DNA of 64,000 bases from Chitinivibrionales bacterium (GCA_028278335.1 JANQEN010000146.1:62001-126000), one strand, 5' to 3'. Shown: positions 53,305 to 61,689, numbered from the stretch's first letter. Numbers and translations: made by a program. The notes: a model not told the origin generated them from the sequence alone.

Positions 53305-54279
53305 CTAACAGGCGCGATTGATAACGTAATCAGTAAATAATTCAAGGCTATGGCGATTTTCTGACTGGTCAAGTTTTTTTAATCCCGCTTTACAGGCTTG
53401 GCCATAGTATTGTGCCTTTTCTTTACAATACTCAATCCCCTGATAGGCAGTGACCATCTCCTTCATTTTTAAGAGGGATGATGTATCAAGGGACTGGGCA
53501 GAGAGGGTTTGCTCAATCCATTGCCGATCCTGACGATCAGCCACGCGCATCGTACTAATCAGTGGCAGCGTCAGTTTGCCCTCTCTGATATCACTTCCTA
53601 GGGGTTTTCCCAGTTGCCTCTGATCGGCAGTCAAATCCAATAAATCATCCACGATCTGAAAGGCCATGCCTAAGTTTTTTCCATACTGGGTAAGAATAGC
53701 CACTTCCCCATTGGATTGCTCTCCTATGAGCGCTCCAATTTTGCAGGAGCAGGATAAGAGGGAGGCTGTTTTATCAGCATTGATTGCCAGATAGTGCTCC
53801 TCTGACAATTCGGTGTTAAACTTATTACGCAACTGTTTTAAATCACCCATTGCCATCTGGCTGGTTGTTGCAGCAATGCATCGGATAATATCTAAGTCAC
53901 CATCAATGGCGAGCACTTCGAATACCTTTGAGTAAAGGTAGTCACCCACAATCACCGAAAGAGACTCCCCCACTTGGGAATGGAGTGTGGGTGAACCTCT
54001 TCGTATTGCATCGTGGTCAATGATATCATCGTGGATGAGGCTTGCCGTATGGATGCACTCGATGATCGCGGCTAAGGTTACTGCCCGCTCACCGGTATAA
54101 TTACAAATGCGGGAGCTTAACAAAAGAAGAGCTGGTCGAATTCGTTTTCCACCAGCCCTAAATATTTTAGATACCGACTCAGATATAAAGTCACTTCCCG
54201 AATTGATCAATCCATGGAGGCTCTTTTCAACTTGAGCAAGGTCATCCTCTATGGGCTTATAAATTTTATCTTTCAGCAT
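53305..54279 (-). CDS. polyprenyl diphosphate synthase (IspB/HepT type)
   Basis: A 324-residue trans-prenyltransferase. The first Asp-rich motif is DDIID (84-88) with DHDAIRRG after it; the second is DDLLD (211-215). GGKRIRPALLLL at 43-54 is the diphosphate-binding block. It chains isopentenyl diphosphate to make a long prenyl diphosphate, usually for the quinone side chain. Chain length cannot be told without modelling the pocket. Placed with cytochrome c maturation genes, a respiratory quinone is the likely product. Confidence 0.92.
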   Translation of the reverse strand: MLKDKIYKPIEDDLAQVEKSLHGLINSGSDFISESVSKIFRAGGKRIRPALLLLSSRICNYTGERAVTLAAIIECIHTASLIHDDIIDHDAIRRGSPTLHSQVGESLSVIVGDYLYSKVFEVLAIDGDLDIIRCIAATTSQMAMGDLKQLRNKFNTELSEEHYLAINADKTASLLSCSCKIGALIGEQSNGEVAILTQYGKNLGMAFQIVDDLLDLTADQRQLGKPLGSDIREGKLTLPLISTMRVADRQDRQWIEQTLSAQSLDTSSLLKMKEMVTAYQGIEYCKEKAQYYGQACKAGLKKLDQSENRHSLELFTDYVINRAC

Positions 54280-54375
54280 TATTAAAAAAATACAACCAGC
54301 TTAGCTTCGAATGCACAAACTTCTTACAATTTGCTACACCATGCCCAGTTTGTGCCAGCCCCATCTTATAAAAAG

Positions 54376-54858
54376 CTATTTGGAGCGAAACAGTGGTAGA
54401 GAAAAAACCTCTCCTAATTTATTCTTAAACACCATCCATACCATCCAGACACTCAAAGCGGTAAGGGCAAAGTTTTCAAGGATCTTGGCAATGCCGATAC
54501 TGGAAGCTTCCTCATCAACGGAAAAGCAACCACAACTTATATCCAATCCTCTAAAATAGGCCTGGGTAACCAAGGTGGTAAAATTGACAAGCAGGATAAG
54601 GTTAATTACCACTGACGCATCGAGCCATATGCCAAAAATGAGAAACAATCCAACAACGATCTCTACATAGGGAAGCCAAATAGCTACCCAGCGGGATATG
54701 CCAATGGTGAGTACTGGTACCTGATAATTGGAGACCATTTGCGCAAAATCGTAAGGATGAATAAGCTTATCCACAGCGGCAGCAATCAACAGAATACCAA
54801 ACAAGATTCGAAGGCCTAAAAAGACCAGCTTTAACCAATTTTCTTTAAGATATGTCAT
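54376..54858 (-). CDS. DoxX/MauE-family membrane protein
   Basis: A 160-residue protein with four helices (LGLRILFGILLIAAAVDKLIHP, ISRWVAIWLPYVEIVVGLFLIF, SVVINLILLVNFTTLVTQAYF and ILENFALTALSVWMVW). The segment RGLDISCGCFS holds a CxC pair, as in MauE/DoxD proteins that move electrons to thiol partners. It stands between the rhodanese and polyprenyl synthase genes. In related clusters this family works with thioredoxins or rhodaneses on periplasmic disulfides. Confidence 0.82.
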   Translation of the reverse strand: MTYLKENWLKLVFLGLRILFGILLIAAAVDKLIHPYDFAQMVSNYQVPVLTIGISRWVAIWLPYVEIVVGLFLIFGIWLDASVVINLILLVNFTTLVTQAYFRGLDISCGCFSVDEEASSIGIAKILENFALTALSVWMVWMVFKNKLGEVFSLPLFRSK

Positions 54859-54868
54859 TTTTTTCTCC

Positions 54869-55348
54869 TTAGTAATCCAGTGGTAAACCCTGTTCTTCCC
54901 AATTCTCTATACCCTCTTTGAGGATATATACCTTTGTAAACCCCTTTTTGAGAAGATACTTTCCAAAGACAAGCTTGTTTTTTGTATCTTTACCCTCGTA
55001 GACAATGACCGGTTGGTTTCGATCTTTATCAGCTAAAAGTGATGCATCCTTGACAATATCCATAAAGGGTGTGGATGCCGCCTTTGCTATATGAGAGTAG
55101 TCATAGTCTTCTGCTGTTCGAATATCTAAAAAAAGCGCCCCCGCTGATTCTGCCATAGGTGCAGCATCTTTGGCAGAAATCTCTTCAACCCCACCCTTAC
55201 CAAAGGTGAGTGACAAAAGAAGGATCGGCAATCGAATGCCCTCGGTCAAAAACTGATTTGCGATCACTGCGATCAGCAAAGTGCTTACGCCTATGATAAT
55301 CATCCGGCGAAGCGTCCTTATATTTTCTGCGTTTAATAATTTTTCCAT
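54869..55348 (-). CDS. membrane-anchored rhodanese-like protein lacking the catalytic Cys
   Basis: A 159-residue protein: an N-terminal helix (about 16-32) followed by a rhodanese domain (LFLDIRTAEDYDYSHIAKAASTPF, FGKYLLKKGFTKVYILKEGIENWEEQGLPL). Where active rhodaneses have Cys in the loop after the beta strand VIVY, this protein has Glu118 (VIVYEGKDTKNK), so it cannot form a persulfide there. It is probably a binding module for its operon partner, the DoxX/MauE protein 10 bases downstream. Confidence 0.85.
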   Translation of the reverse strand: MEKLLNAENIRTLRRMIIIGVSTLLIAVIANQFLTEGIRLPILLLSLTFGKGGVEEISAKDAAPMAESAGALFLDIRTAEDYDYSHIAKAASTPFMDIVKDASLLADKDRNQPVIVYEGKDTKNKLVFGKYLLKKGFTKVYILKEGIENWEEQGLPLDY

Positions 55349-55479
55349 ATGGTTTTACCTTGTTAATAGTCCATTACAACATCTGTGTTTCGTTAACCTA
55401 CCAACTGTTTCTAAGAGTATACAATCGGGCGAGGTCACCATACAACTAAACCAATCATGACCATCCTCCTTTTTAAGGG

Positions 55480-56301
55480 TTATGTATATGCATGGAGTCC
55501 ACCCAAAACCATACTTGAAAAAAAAGTTAAAATCGCTGCTATAAATCCTCCAATGCTTAAAATATGGGGAAGAGCCCCTCGCACTCCTCGCACCAAGCGT
55601 GCATGAAGATAAAGTGAATAGATAATCCAGACAACCAAGGAGCAGGTCTCCTTGGGATCCCAACTCCAAAAGGAGCCCCAAGCCTGTTGCGCCCAAATGG
55701 CACCGGCAAAGAGCGCGCCCACAGTAAAAAGCGGATAGCCAATGGCAATGGCCCGATAGGTTATCATGTCAAGCACCTCTTGATTCGGTATTCGACTATA
55801 GAGCTTCCCCTTTTTTGCACAGGCACCTTTTATAAAGTAAAGAATACTGGAGGCAAAACCAATGGCAAAGATGGCCTCACTTGCTGCTGCCAGAGTAACA
55901 TGAATCTGGAGCCAATAGCTTTGTAAGGCCGGGAGTAGCTGAGTAGAACCCTCTTTGGGAAGCAACGAAGCTGCAACCATGAGCATAAAGATAACCATAC
56001 CACAGAGCGCACCAACCAAAGCGTTCTTTATCAATCGGATGACAATAAAGTAGCCAATTCCAGCAAACCATATAAAAACCGTGATATACTCATACATATT
56101 TGCCAAGGGCAAATGTTTAAGCTCTAAGGTTCTAACAATGAGACCCAAGGTTTGAAAGAGCAATCCGCCAGCCATGGCACCGTGACTGAGACGAATAAGC
56201 CATGACTTTTCCGTGGCAATAATCAAAAGGTATGAGACCATTGCAATGGAGTATGTTATAAAAGCTGCCCAAAAGAATTTTGTATTAATAGCCTGTTCCA
56301 A
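55480..56301 (-). CDS. ccsA: cytochrome c biogenesis protein CcsA/ResC
   Basis: A 273-residue polytopic membrane protein. The WWD heme-handling motif is WAQQAWGSFWSWDPKE (203-218). His residues in WLQIHVTLA (His134) and LYLHARL (His233) are the conserved heme ligands. With ResB it forms the system II complex that carries heme to the outside and attaches it to apocytochrome CxxCH sites, such as those of the pentaheme protein at 49.5 kb. Four bases separate it from resB. Confidence 0.94.
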   Translation of the reverse strand: MEQAINTKFFWAAFITYSIAMVSYLLIIATEKSWLIRLSHGAMAGGLLFQTLGLIVRTLELKHLPLANMYEYITVFIWFAGIGYFIVIRLIKNALVGALCGMVIFMLMVAASLLPKEGSTQLLPALQSYWLQIHVTLAAASEAIFAIGFASSILYFIKGACAKKGKLYSRIPNQEVLDMITYRAIAIGYPLFTVGALFAGAIWAQQAWGSFWSWDPKETCSLVVWIIYSLYLHARLVRGVRGALPHILSIGGFIAAILTFFSSMVLGGLHAYT

Positions 56302-56305
56302 AAAA

Positions 56306-57631
56306 TTATATCCTTTTTAATGCTGTGATTACCTGTTGTATCTCCCCTACTGACACCATCCGTAAAGGGTACAAAGAGAGTTCTAATCCTTCTCCCTTTT
56401 TAAAGATTTGGATTGCCATTGCGCGAAAGGGAAATAAAAAGACACCGATCAATCCGCAACTGACCACAAGAAGACACCCCAGGATAGCATTAGTGGCGGG
56501 GCTCTTTTTTATGGTGATCCCACTAAAGTATATGGGTTTATAGGAGAGAATTTTTATGGTAAATTCCTCGTCTGTTCTATGCATAACGGGTATTTTTAAA
56601 AAGTGCCACCGGGCACTGACTAAAGAGTCTTTTCGGGAGAGGGTAATAAAAAATGCTGGATTATTGTGCTCATGGGATCGACTAAAGACCTTTTTCGTCT
56701 GAGTATTATAGACAAAATCAGAGAGAAAAGCCGAACACCGTACCATGAAGGTACTATCGTTACAAGGGGTGGACTGATTAAATGAAATTGGTCCATAGTA
56801 TAGTGTATCCTTAGAGCTTCTCTGGGTAACCATGAGTTTAATCTGCTCCACTGAATCAGAATATGAGCCATAATGAGATTGATAAAAGTAATAGTCTCGA
56901 TAGCGAAAAGGCTTGTTTACTCTGCTTACCCCATTTGCAACAATAGTATCATTCGCATCAACGAGGGTGAGATGAGAAGCATAGTTACTCAGCGCTCCAG
57001 AGTTATCCTGCTCAATAGCAAAGGTATCCAAGGAAATAGAAAAACCAAATTTACTGAACCTGCTTTCCTTACGCTGGTCTAAAATGAAATTTTGCGAATC
57101 TCCCCTATAGTACTGGACCATGCTGCTTATTACCAAGGCAAAAAGTCCCACATGCAGTACGAGTGACCCCACAACACCAAAGGTTCCTTTATGGGCAAAG
57201 CTGGTATGTTTGTTTGAATCGTGGGAGGAAAAAACCTGATAGCCCTTTTTGTTAAGCACCAAACTTACCTGATGAGCAGCCTCCTGTTGAGTCAATCCAG
57301 TGATGGACCACCGCTCTTTTGTACTCTGTTTCTCCATTGGCCACTTTGATCGAAGTATCGACAAAAGAAAGAGTGCTCGGGTTACTGTACAGGCTCCTAA
57401 ATTGAGCAAAAAAATGAATAGGGTTATAATAAAAAGTGGTGATGAGAAAATGCGATGCAATTGAAAAAACAGCAGAGCGCGGGTCAACAACAGGCCATAC
57501 TTTTTTTCATAGAGTTCAACCGTCCAATCCTGTGGTACTACAATGCCAATACATGAAATAATTCCAATTATTACCAAGAGAATAAGGAGCAGTCGGATTG
57601 AATGAAGAAAGCGTACCACGTTACCAATCAT
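56306..57631 (-). CDS. resB: cytochrome c biogenesis protein ResB/CcsB
   Basis: A 441-residue membrane protein with ResB architecture: two N-terminal helices (IRLLLILLVIIGIISCIGIVV, LFIITLFIFLLNLGAC), a third at about 150-170 (GSLVLHVGLFALVISSM), a large extracytoplasmic loop with FYFYQSHYGSY-type sequence, and a last helix (ILGCLLVVSCGLIGVFLFPF). ResB and CcsA together are the heme handling and ligation complex. First gene of a seven-gene minus-strand cluster ending at 50591. Confidence 0.9.
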   Translation of the reverse strand: MIGNVVRFLHSIRLLLILLVIIGIISCIGIVVPQDWTVELYEKKYGLLLTRALLFFQLHRIFSSPLFIITLFIFLLNLGACTVTRALFLLSILRSKWPMEKQSTKERWSITGLTQQEAAHQVSLVLNKKGYQVFSSHDSNKHTSFAHKGTFGVVGSLVLHVGLFALVISSMVQYYRGDSQNFILDQRKESRFSKFGFSISLDTFAIEQDNSGALSNYASHLTLVDANDTIVANGVSRVNKPFRYRDYYFYQSHYGSYSDSVEQIKLMVTQRSSKDTLYYGPISFNQSTPCNDSTFMVRCSAFLSDFVYNTQTKKVFSRSHEHNNPAFFITLSRKDSLVSARWHFLKIPVMHRTDEEFTIKILSYKPIYFSGITIKKSPATNAILGCLLVVSCGLIGVFLFPFRAMAIQIFKKGEGLELSLYPLRMVSVGEIQQVITALKRI

Positions 57632-58004
57632 ATTTATTAAAATACATAATCAACTTAAACTAACTTGACAATATCATGAGAAAGCAGGCATTAGAATCAC
57701 CAAGGTTTTGTATCCTATTAACGCATTTTTCCAAGATCCACCTCGCCCATATAATATTGTCTTGATTTTTTTAGATTCCCCATTCAAAATTGTATAAACT
57801 AAATAAGGAATATAACCAGATTGTCATAATATTTAATGGGTTAAATTAATATATGCCCTAATCATATTTCAACACAACTGTCACATTCCGATTCATCTAT
57901 ATAAATAGAGTTGTTCATATATTTTGTGCTATATTATTAATATATACTAAAATAATGCGCCAATTTTTTAATAATTATTAAACCACTACTTGGAGGAGGT
58001 CGCG
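57632..58004. other. divergent promoter region of resB and the Sec gene
   Basis: A 373-base AT-rich stretch between divergent resB and the deiodinase-like gene. It holds both promoters. The right end has GGAGGAGGT (57992-58000), the ribosome site of the Sec gene. No other gene or repeat was seen. Confidence 0.5.
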
Positions 58005-58850
58005 GTGAAAAAGATAGCAACCACTATTGGGGTGATGGTATTACTCTGTGGTTACCTCAATGCGCAGCCAGCAAAAGACTTCACCATCCACAACTACGAC
58101 ACGCAAAAAGAGTGGACCTTAAAAGATTATCTGGGCGATCATGTCATTGCCCTGATCTCTGGAAGTTTCTGTTGACCACCCTTTCTCAGACTGACCGAGG
58201 CTCGGCAGAACCTTTACAGAAAATTTAAGGACAACCGTCATTTCCTCATGTTTGAGGTGTATATTCATGAGGCTCATCCGGGGGAAAACAATCCAACCTA
58301 CCCCGAATTCGCCCGATTTAAGCAACCAAAGACCATGGAAGATCGGATTGAGATCTTTGAATTCTATCGATCCTATATTCCATCAAAGCCTTTAGTTTCA
58401 GGAGACACAATAATAATACCAGCACTCATTGATTACATTGATAGAACCTGGGAAAACAAGTATAGTCGGTTGCCAACAGCAGGATTTGTGATCGGTTTTG
58501 ATGGAAATATCAAGGAAAACACCGGCTTCCTCACCCGCTCTAGTCAGATTAAAAACATGGAGGAGGCAATTGAAGAGGAGCTAGCTTCACGAATCAATCA
58601 TATTTCTCAAAAGGGAATCAGAGAAAAACCTTCTGCCTTCTTTGCATCAACAGATAAGATCATTATACAGGGAATACCCGGGACCAAGACTCTCTATTCT
58701 CTTTATACATTGAATGGAGCGCTTATTAAGAGTGGACGGGTATCAAAGACAGATAAGGCTATTACTTTGCAAAGCTCGGTTTCCCCAGGCATATACCTTT
58801 TAAAAATAGGCATGCAAAACAGGTATACTATTCCCATTGCGCTTCGATAA
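58005..58850 (+). CDS. deiodinase-like selenoprotein with C-terminal sorting domain (in-frame TGA)
   Basis: A 281-residue protein from GTG 58005 (ribosome site GGAGGAGGT; a TTG at 57990 overlaps that site). Signal peptide about 1-20, ending LNA. The thioredoxin-fold part has ALISGSFC-Sec-PPFLRL, with Sec57 from the TGA at 58173-58175, and then EVYIHEAHPGENN. In iodothyronine deiodinases the active site is (Sec)-Pro-Pro-Phe and the next conserved block is Y-x-x-E-A-H; both are here. Residues about 205-281 form a beta-sandwich tail (IIIQGIPGTKTLYSLYTLNG, SVSPGIYLLKIG) of the outer-membrane sorting type. Two separate frames result if TGA is read as stop. Iodide chemistry is not implied; a secreted selenol oxidoreductase is. 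Confidence 0.9.
58176..58208 (+). promoter_or_regulatory. SECIS-like hairpin of the first deiodinase-like gene
   Basis: CTG-A-CCGA (58191-58198) pairs with TCGG-CAG (58202-58208) around loop GGC (58199-58201), with one bulged A. The loop starts with G and lies 23 nt after the TGA, in the usual window for bacterial SECIS. It is inside the coding region and translates as LTEARQ. Confidence 0.78.
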
Positions 58851-58861
58851 TTAATATTTAT

Positions 58862-58884
58862 TAGGTCCCCCATTGGGGGATCTA
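58862..58884 (+). terminator. hairpin after the first deiodinase-like gene
   Basis: TAGGTCCCCC pairs with GGGGGATCTA (one G-T) around ATT, 11 bases after the stop. No T tract follows, so it may be a weak terminator or an mRNA end stabiliser. Confidence 0.6.
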
Positions 58885-59055
58885 AGATTGAACATAGAAA
58901 AATAGAATTAGGAAATATTGGCAAAAACATCAATTTTATTAATCTCAGATGGTTTTTTGATATATTTTATTACCAGTATTGAGATATTTGGCAATTCCGT
59001 TAAATGTAATCATTGTTAAACCGAAAATCTCTTACGCTAAAGGAGGAATAGCTCT

Positions 59056-59910
59056 ATGCAAAAGCGCCTATTCACTCTTACCATTTCTATTCTTATTGTA
59101 GTCGGTCTATTTTTCACCAACAGCTATAGTAGAAAACTTGAAATTCAGTGCAACACCAAAACCTATGGCGGCGTTAATGGGGGACATCATCCAGGATCTA
59201 ACGTTGCCGTAATGTTCGTTACCAAGGCAGATTCCACTTTTATTAAGACTTTATGGGTGTGGAGCTTTTATGGCTTTGATTTTATGTTAAAAAATTGGCG
59301 GACCTGGAGTGGATTAGGAAAAATATCCATGTATGATGGAGAAACCAGTGCTACCCGCCAAGACCATAAGGAGCAACTTAAAGCTGTTTGGGATTGTAAT
59401 GACACGACGGGTACTCCAGTTCCAGACGGAGACTATCTATTTTGGGTCGAGCTACAGGAACATGATTATTTCTGGGGCGATCATGATCCCAATGAAAAAT
59501 ACTATGGACGGATCACTCATGGAAAAATCAAAATAGATAATTCTGGAAAAGAAAAAGATGGAGATATGTCTGACACGGTCTTTTTCAATTTCAAAGCAAA
59601 ATATGATCCTAATGTTGGTATCGTTACCCCTAGGAAACATTCGCATAAAGATATCTCCTACACCTTTGATGCAGTTAGACAGCGGGTCACATTCTCTCTG
59701 AATAAACAGGTAGCCCAAGAGTCACAGTTGCATATACTTGATCTTAAGGGCCGATTTGTTGAAAAAGTTGCTCTCTTTTCATCATCTGGCCAGTTTGTTT
59801 GGGACATTCAGAACGGTAGGACACCCTCGGGAGTATACCTCTTTGAACTCCGGTCAAAGGCAACTGGTAAGCTTCTTGGCAAACCTCAGAGAATATCTTT
59901 GCTGAAATAG
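59056..59910 (+). CDS. DUF2271 secreted protein with sorting-type tail
   Basis: A 284-residue exported protein. Signal peptide about 1-24. Residues about 30-180 match DUF2271: NVAVMFVTKADSTFIKTLWVWS, GETSATRQDH and VWDCNDTTGTPVPDGDYLFWVE, an Ig/FlgD-like fold. The C-terminal region (about 205-284) is a sorting-type domain (SQLHILDLKGRFVEKVALFSS, PSGVYLFELRS). DUF2271 proteins often sit with flavinylated or PepSY membrane redox proteins. Here it follows a Sec gene by 205 bases with AAAGGAGGAA as ribosome site, so a shared extracellular redox role is plausible. Confidence 0.8.
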   Translation: MQKRLFTLTISILIVVGLFFTNSYSRKLEIQCNTKTYGGVNGGHHPGSNVAVMFVTKADSTFIKTLWVWSFYGFDFMLKNWRTWSGLGKISMYDGETSATRQDHKEQLKAVWDCNDTTGTPVPDGDYLFWVELQEHDYFWGDHDPNEKYYGRITHGKIKIDNSGKEKDGDMSDTVFFNFKAKYDPNVGIVTPRKHSHKDISYTFDAVRQRVTFSLNKQVAQESQLHILDLKGRFVEKVALFSSSGQFVWDIQNGRTPSGVYLFELRSKATGKLLGKPQRISLLK

Positions 59911-59980
59911 TTACTATCATCAGAATGATGTTTTTAAAAAAGTGCTTTGATGGAAAGAGGTTGTGTTATAACTCTTAAAT

Positions 59981-60070
59981 TGGCTCATGTCATTACGAGC
60001 GTAGCGCGGTAATCTCGTTTTCTGAGCCACTTTAAGGGATTGCCACGTCGCTTTGCTCCTCGCAATGACA
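59981..60070. repeat. dispersed inverted repeat (CATTACGAGCG...CGCAATGACA type)
   Basis: TGTCATTACGAGCGTAGCGCG at the left faces GTCGCTTTGCTCCTCGCAATGACA at the right, with AATCTCG and GGGATTGCC in between. This palindrome is very common between genes of diverse bacteria. Confidence 0.8.
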
Positions 60071-60154
60071 ACTGCTAACAGTTATGATACAGTCTGAGAA
60101 AATCAAAGCCTTTTTTATTATGCTCATACCTCTACATCGTAATGAAATTATCTG

Positions 60155-60410
60155 GACAACGCTTTTTACCCGGGTACAACGTTAGTAAGGTTCAGACAAC
60201 GCTATTTTAGCTTTGGCATCGCTATTTTATCTGAGCACATCGCTAATAAGGTTAAAACAACGCTATTTTAAATTTTGGTATCGCTATTTTGCCTAATCAC
60301 AACGCTAATAAGGTAAGCACAACGCTATTTTAGCTTTTGACATCGCTATTTTACCTAAGCACAACGCTAATAAGGTCAAGACAACGCTATTTTACCTAAT
60401 CGCATCGCTC
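60155..60410. repeat. 20-21-bp tandem repeat array with 62-bp higher order
   Basis: About twelve units of the form CAACGCTATTTTA plus 7-8 bases. Every third unit reads CAACGCTAATAAGGT, giving a 62-bp higher-order period: CAACGCTAATAAGG, CAACGCTATTTTAGC, CATCGCTATTTTACC. The core A(A/T)CGCTA is nearly constant. There are no unique spacers, so it is not CRISPR. Confidence 0.8.
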
Positions 60411-60475
60411 AGGGCAGGGATAAGGCCTCCCCAAGGCTATAATGAATCTCAACGTATCCTTCAGGATTCCCAAAT

Positions 60476-60505
60476 AAAAAGGGTCAACCAAAAAAGGTTG
60501 ACCCT
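60476..60505 (-). terminator. rho-independent terminator of the second Sec gene
   Basis: AGGGTCAACC and GGTTGACCCT form a perfect 10-bp stem around AAAAAA, followed on the minus strand by five T. It lies 26 bases after the stop at 60532. Confidence 0.9.
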
Positions 60506-60531
60506 AGACATAATCGATTATGCGTTAACTG

Positions 60532-61689
60532 TTACCGCATGTGCCAAACCTTTTTCACAATGGTTTTTCCAGGAGTGCGAATATTGATAATATGCATACC
60601 TGAGGTAAGTCCTGCAGGAATAGCGTACCATCCAACTCCCTTGGCAGTTGTAAATGAGGAAAGGAGCTTTCCACTTACATCGGTGACAGTGACTGAATAG
60701 TTACCGGCAAAGGGCATATAGAGCTCGTATGAGTTCGCTAATTTGCGCACCCGTATTGATTTGGTTGCACCGGCAACATTGTGTACAATACTGGTTTGAC
60801 CAATAGAGAATACACCTGACTCATCATTACCAACATTACCCATGGCATCATAGGCGTATACCTTGATTTTGCAGTCATTGGCAGTAACATTGGGTACGGT
60901 CCAATCATAGCTACCACTGTTACCAGAGGAGCTATCAACCAGTTCGTAATTAGAACCACCGTCCTTAGTAAAATAGATTGCTCGAGAAACAACACCCACA
61001 TTGTCGGTGGCATTCCATTTCACTTCAAAGGTATCGCCAGACTTGAGTTGCTCGCCACCGGAGGGGGCGTTCAACTTTGTTTCTGGAGCCTGTGTGTCAA
61101 TGTCATCCAACAGATCTTGGATTTTGCTATCTAAACCAGAATAGGCATTTCCAAAGTTGTTGGGGAAATCTTTACGATACACAATCTCACCCTTTAGATC
61201 AATGGTAATGATTGACGTGTAGTTTGCCCGGAACTTTTTAGAGACTTCACAATCTCTAAAGTAGCCTTTGTCAACAAGACCTGGACATTTGACGAAGCTA
61301 AACTTTTCTTGGTAGTCCTCGTAGTGTCGCACCCGTTCAGGCATATCGCATCGTGGGTGCCGTGAGTCTGGGTGGGCTTCCCAGTGGTACACATCATAGA
61401 GGGCAAAAAATTTGTTTGATTTGTATTTGTCGTATATTCTTTGTCTTTCACGCGCCGCGTTGTATGAATTACAAAACGGGGGTCAAGTAATACTACCAAA
61501 TACAAGGGTAAGGATCTTTTTACCATAGATACTATCAGTACTAAAGGTCTTATCTTTGTACTGATATATGGTAAACTCGGGAGCCTTGTCCGGAAGGACA
61601 TCCTTAGTCTGCGCTTGGAGCGCTGACATGCAGGCGATACCGACAATGACAATGGATATTGCCAGTACCTTTCTCAGGAAGCTATCCAT
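60532..61689 (-). CDS. deiodinase-like selenoprotein with Ig-like and sorting domains (in-frame TGA)
   Basis: A 385-residue protein from ATG 61689 (ribosome site GGAGAGGTGG). Signal peptide about 1-26, ending SALQA. Active site VFGSIT-Sec-PPFCNSY, with Sec69 from the TGA at 61485-61483; GSxT-Sec-PPF is exactly the iodothyronine deiodinase signature. The next block, VYHWEAHPDSRHP, keeps the E-A-H-P. A Cys four residues after Sec could form a selenylsulfide. Residues about 195-295 are an Ig/FN3-like domain (APETKLNAPSGGEQLKSGD), and 300-385 a sorting-type tail ending VKKVWHMR. With TGA as stop it breaks into a 68-residue and a 286-residue frame. It is convergent to the other Sec gene. Confidence 0.92.
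61440..61475 (-). promoter_or_regulatory. SECIS-like hairpin of the second deiodinase-like gene
   Basis: On the minus strand, upper stem ACGC (61460-61457) and GCGT (61453-61450) close the loop GGC; an outer stem TTTGT (61475-61471) pairs with ACAAA (61444-61440). The loop starts 26 nt after the TGA. Loop GGC is identical to the first deiodinase-like gene. Confidence 0.78.

Larger units (their letters stand above)
59911..60531. other. intergenic region with two repeat types
   Basis: A 621-base region between convergent genes. It holds a widely known dispersed palindrome (59981-60070), a tandem array (60155-60410) and the terminator of the second Sec gene (60476-60505). No coding frame with family likeness. 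Confidence 0.7.

Noticed and set aside
55355-55696. 113-residue minus-strand frame overlapping ccsA
   Set aside because: It is in a different frame of the well-supported ccsA gene and has no family likeness.
58173-58175. TGA as a true stop or pseudogene mark
   Set aside because: The frame and the deiodinase family residues continue straight through; the second copy has TGA at the same place.
58248-58850. Separate 200-residue gene starting at ATG 58248
   Set aside because: It would begin inside the thioredoxin fold and lacks a ribosome site and signal peptide.
60155-60410. Second tandem array considered as CRISPR
   Set aside because: Units are head to tail with 7-8 base variable ends; no spacers of normal length.
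60532-61392. Separate 286-residue gene starting at ATG 61392
   Set aside because: It would begin just before the E-A-H-P block and lose the active site and the signal peptide.
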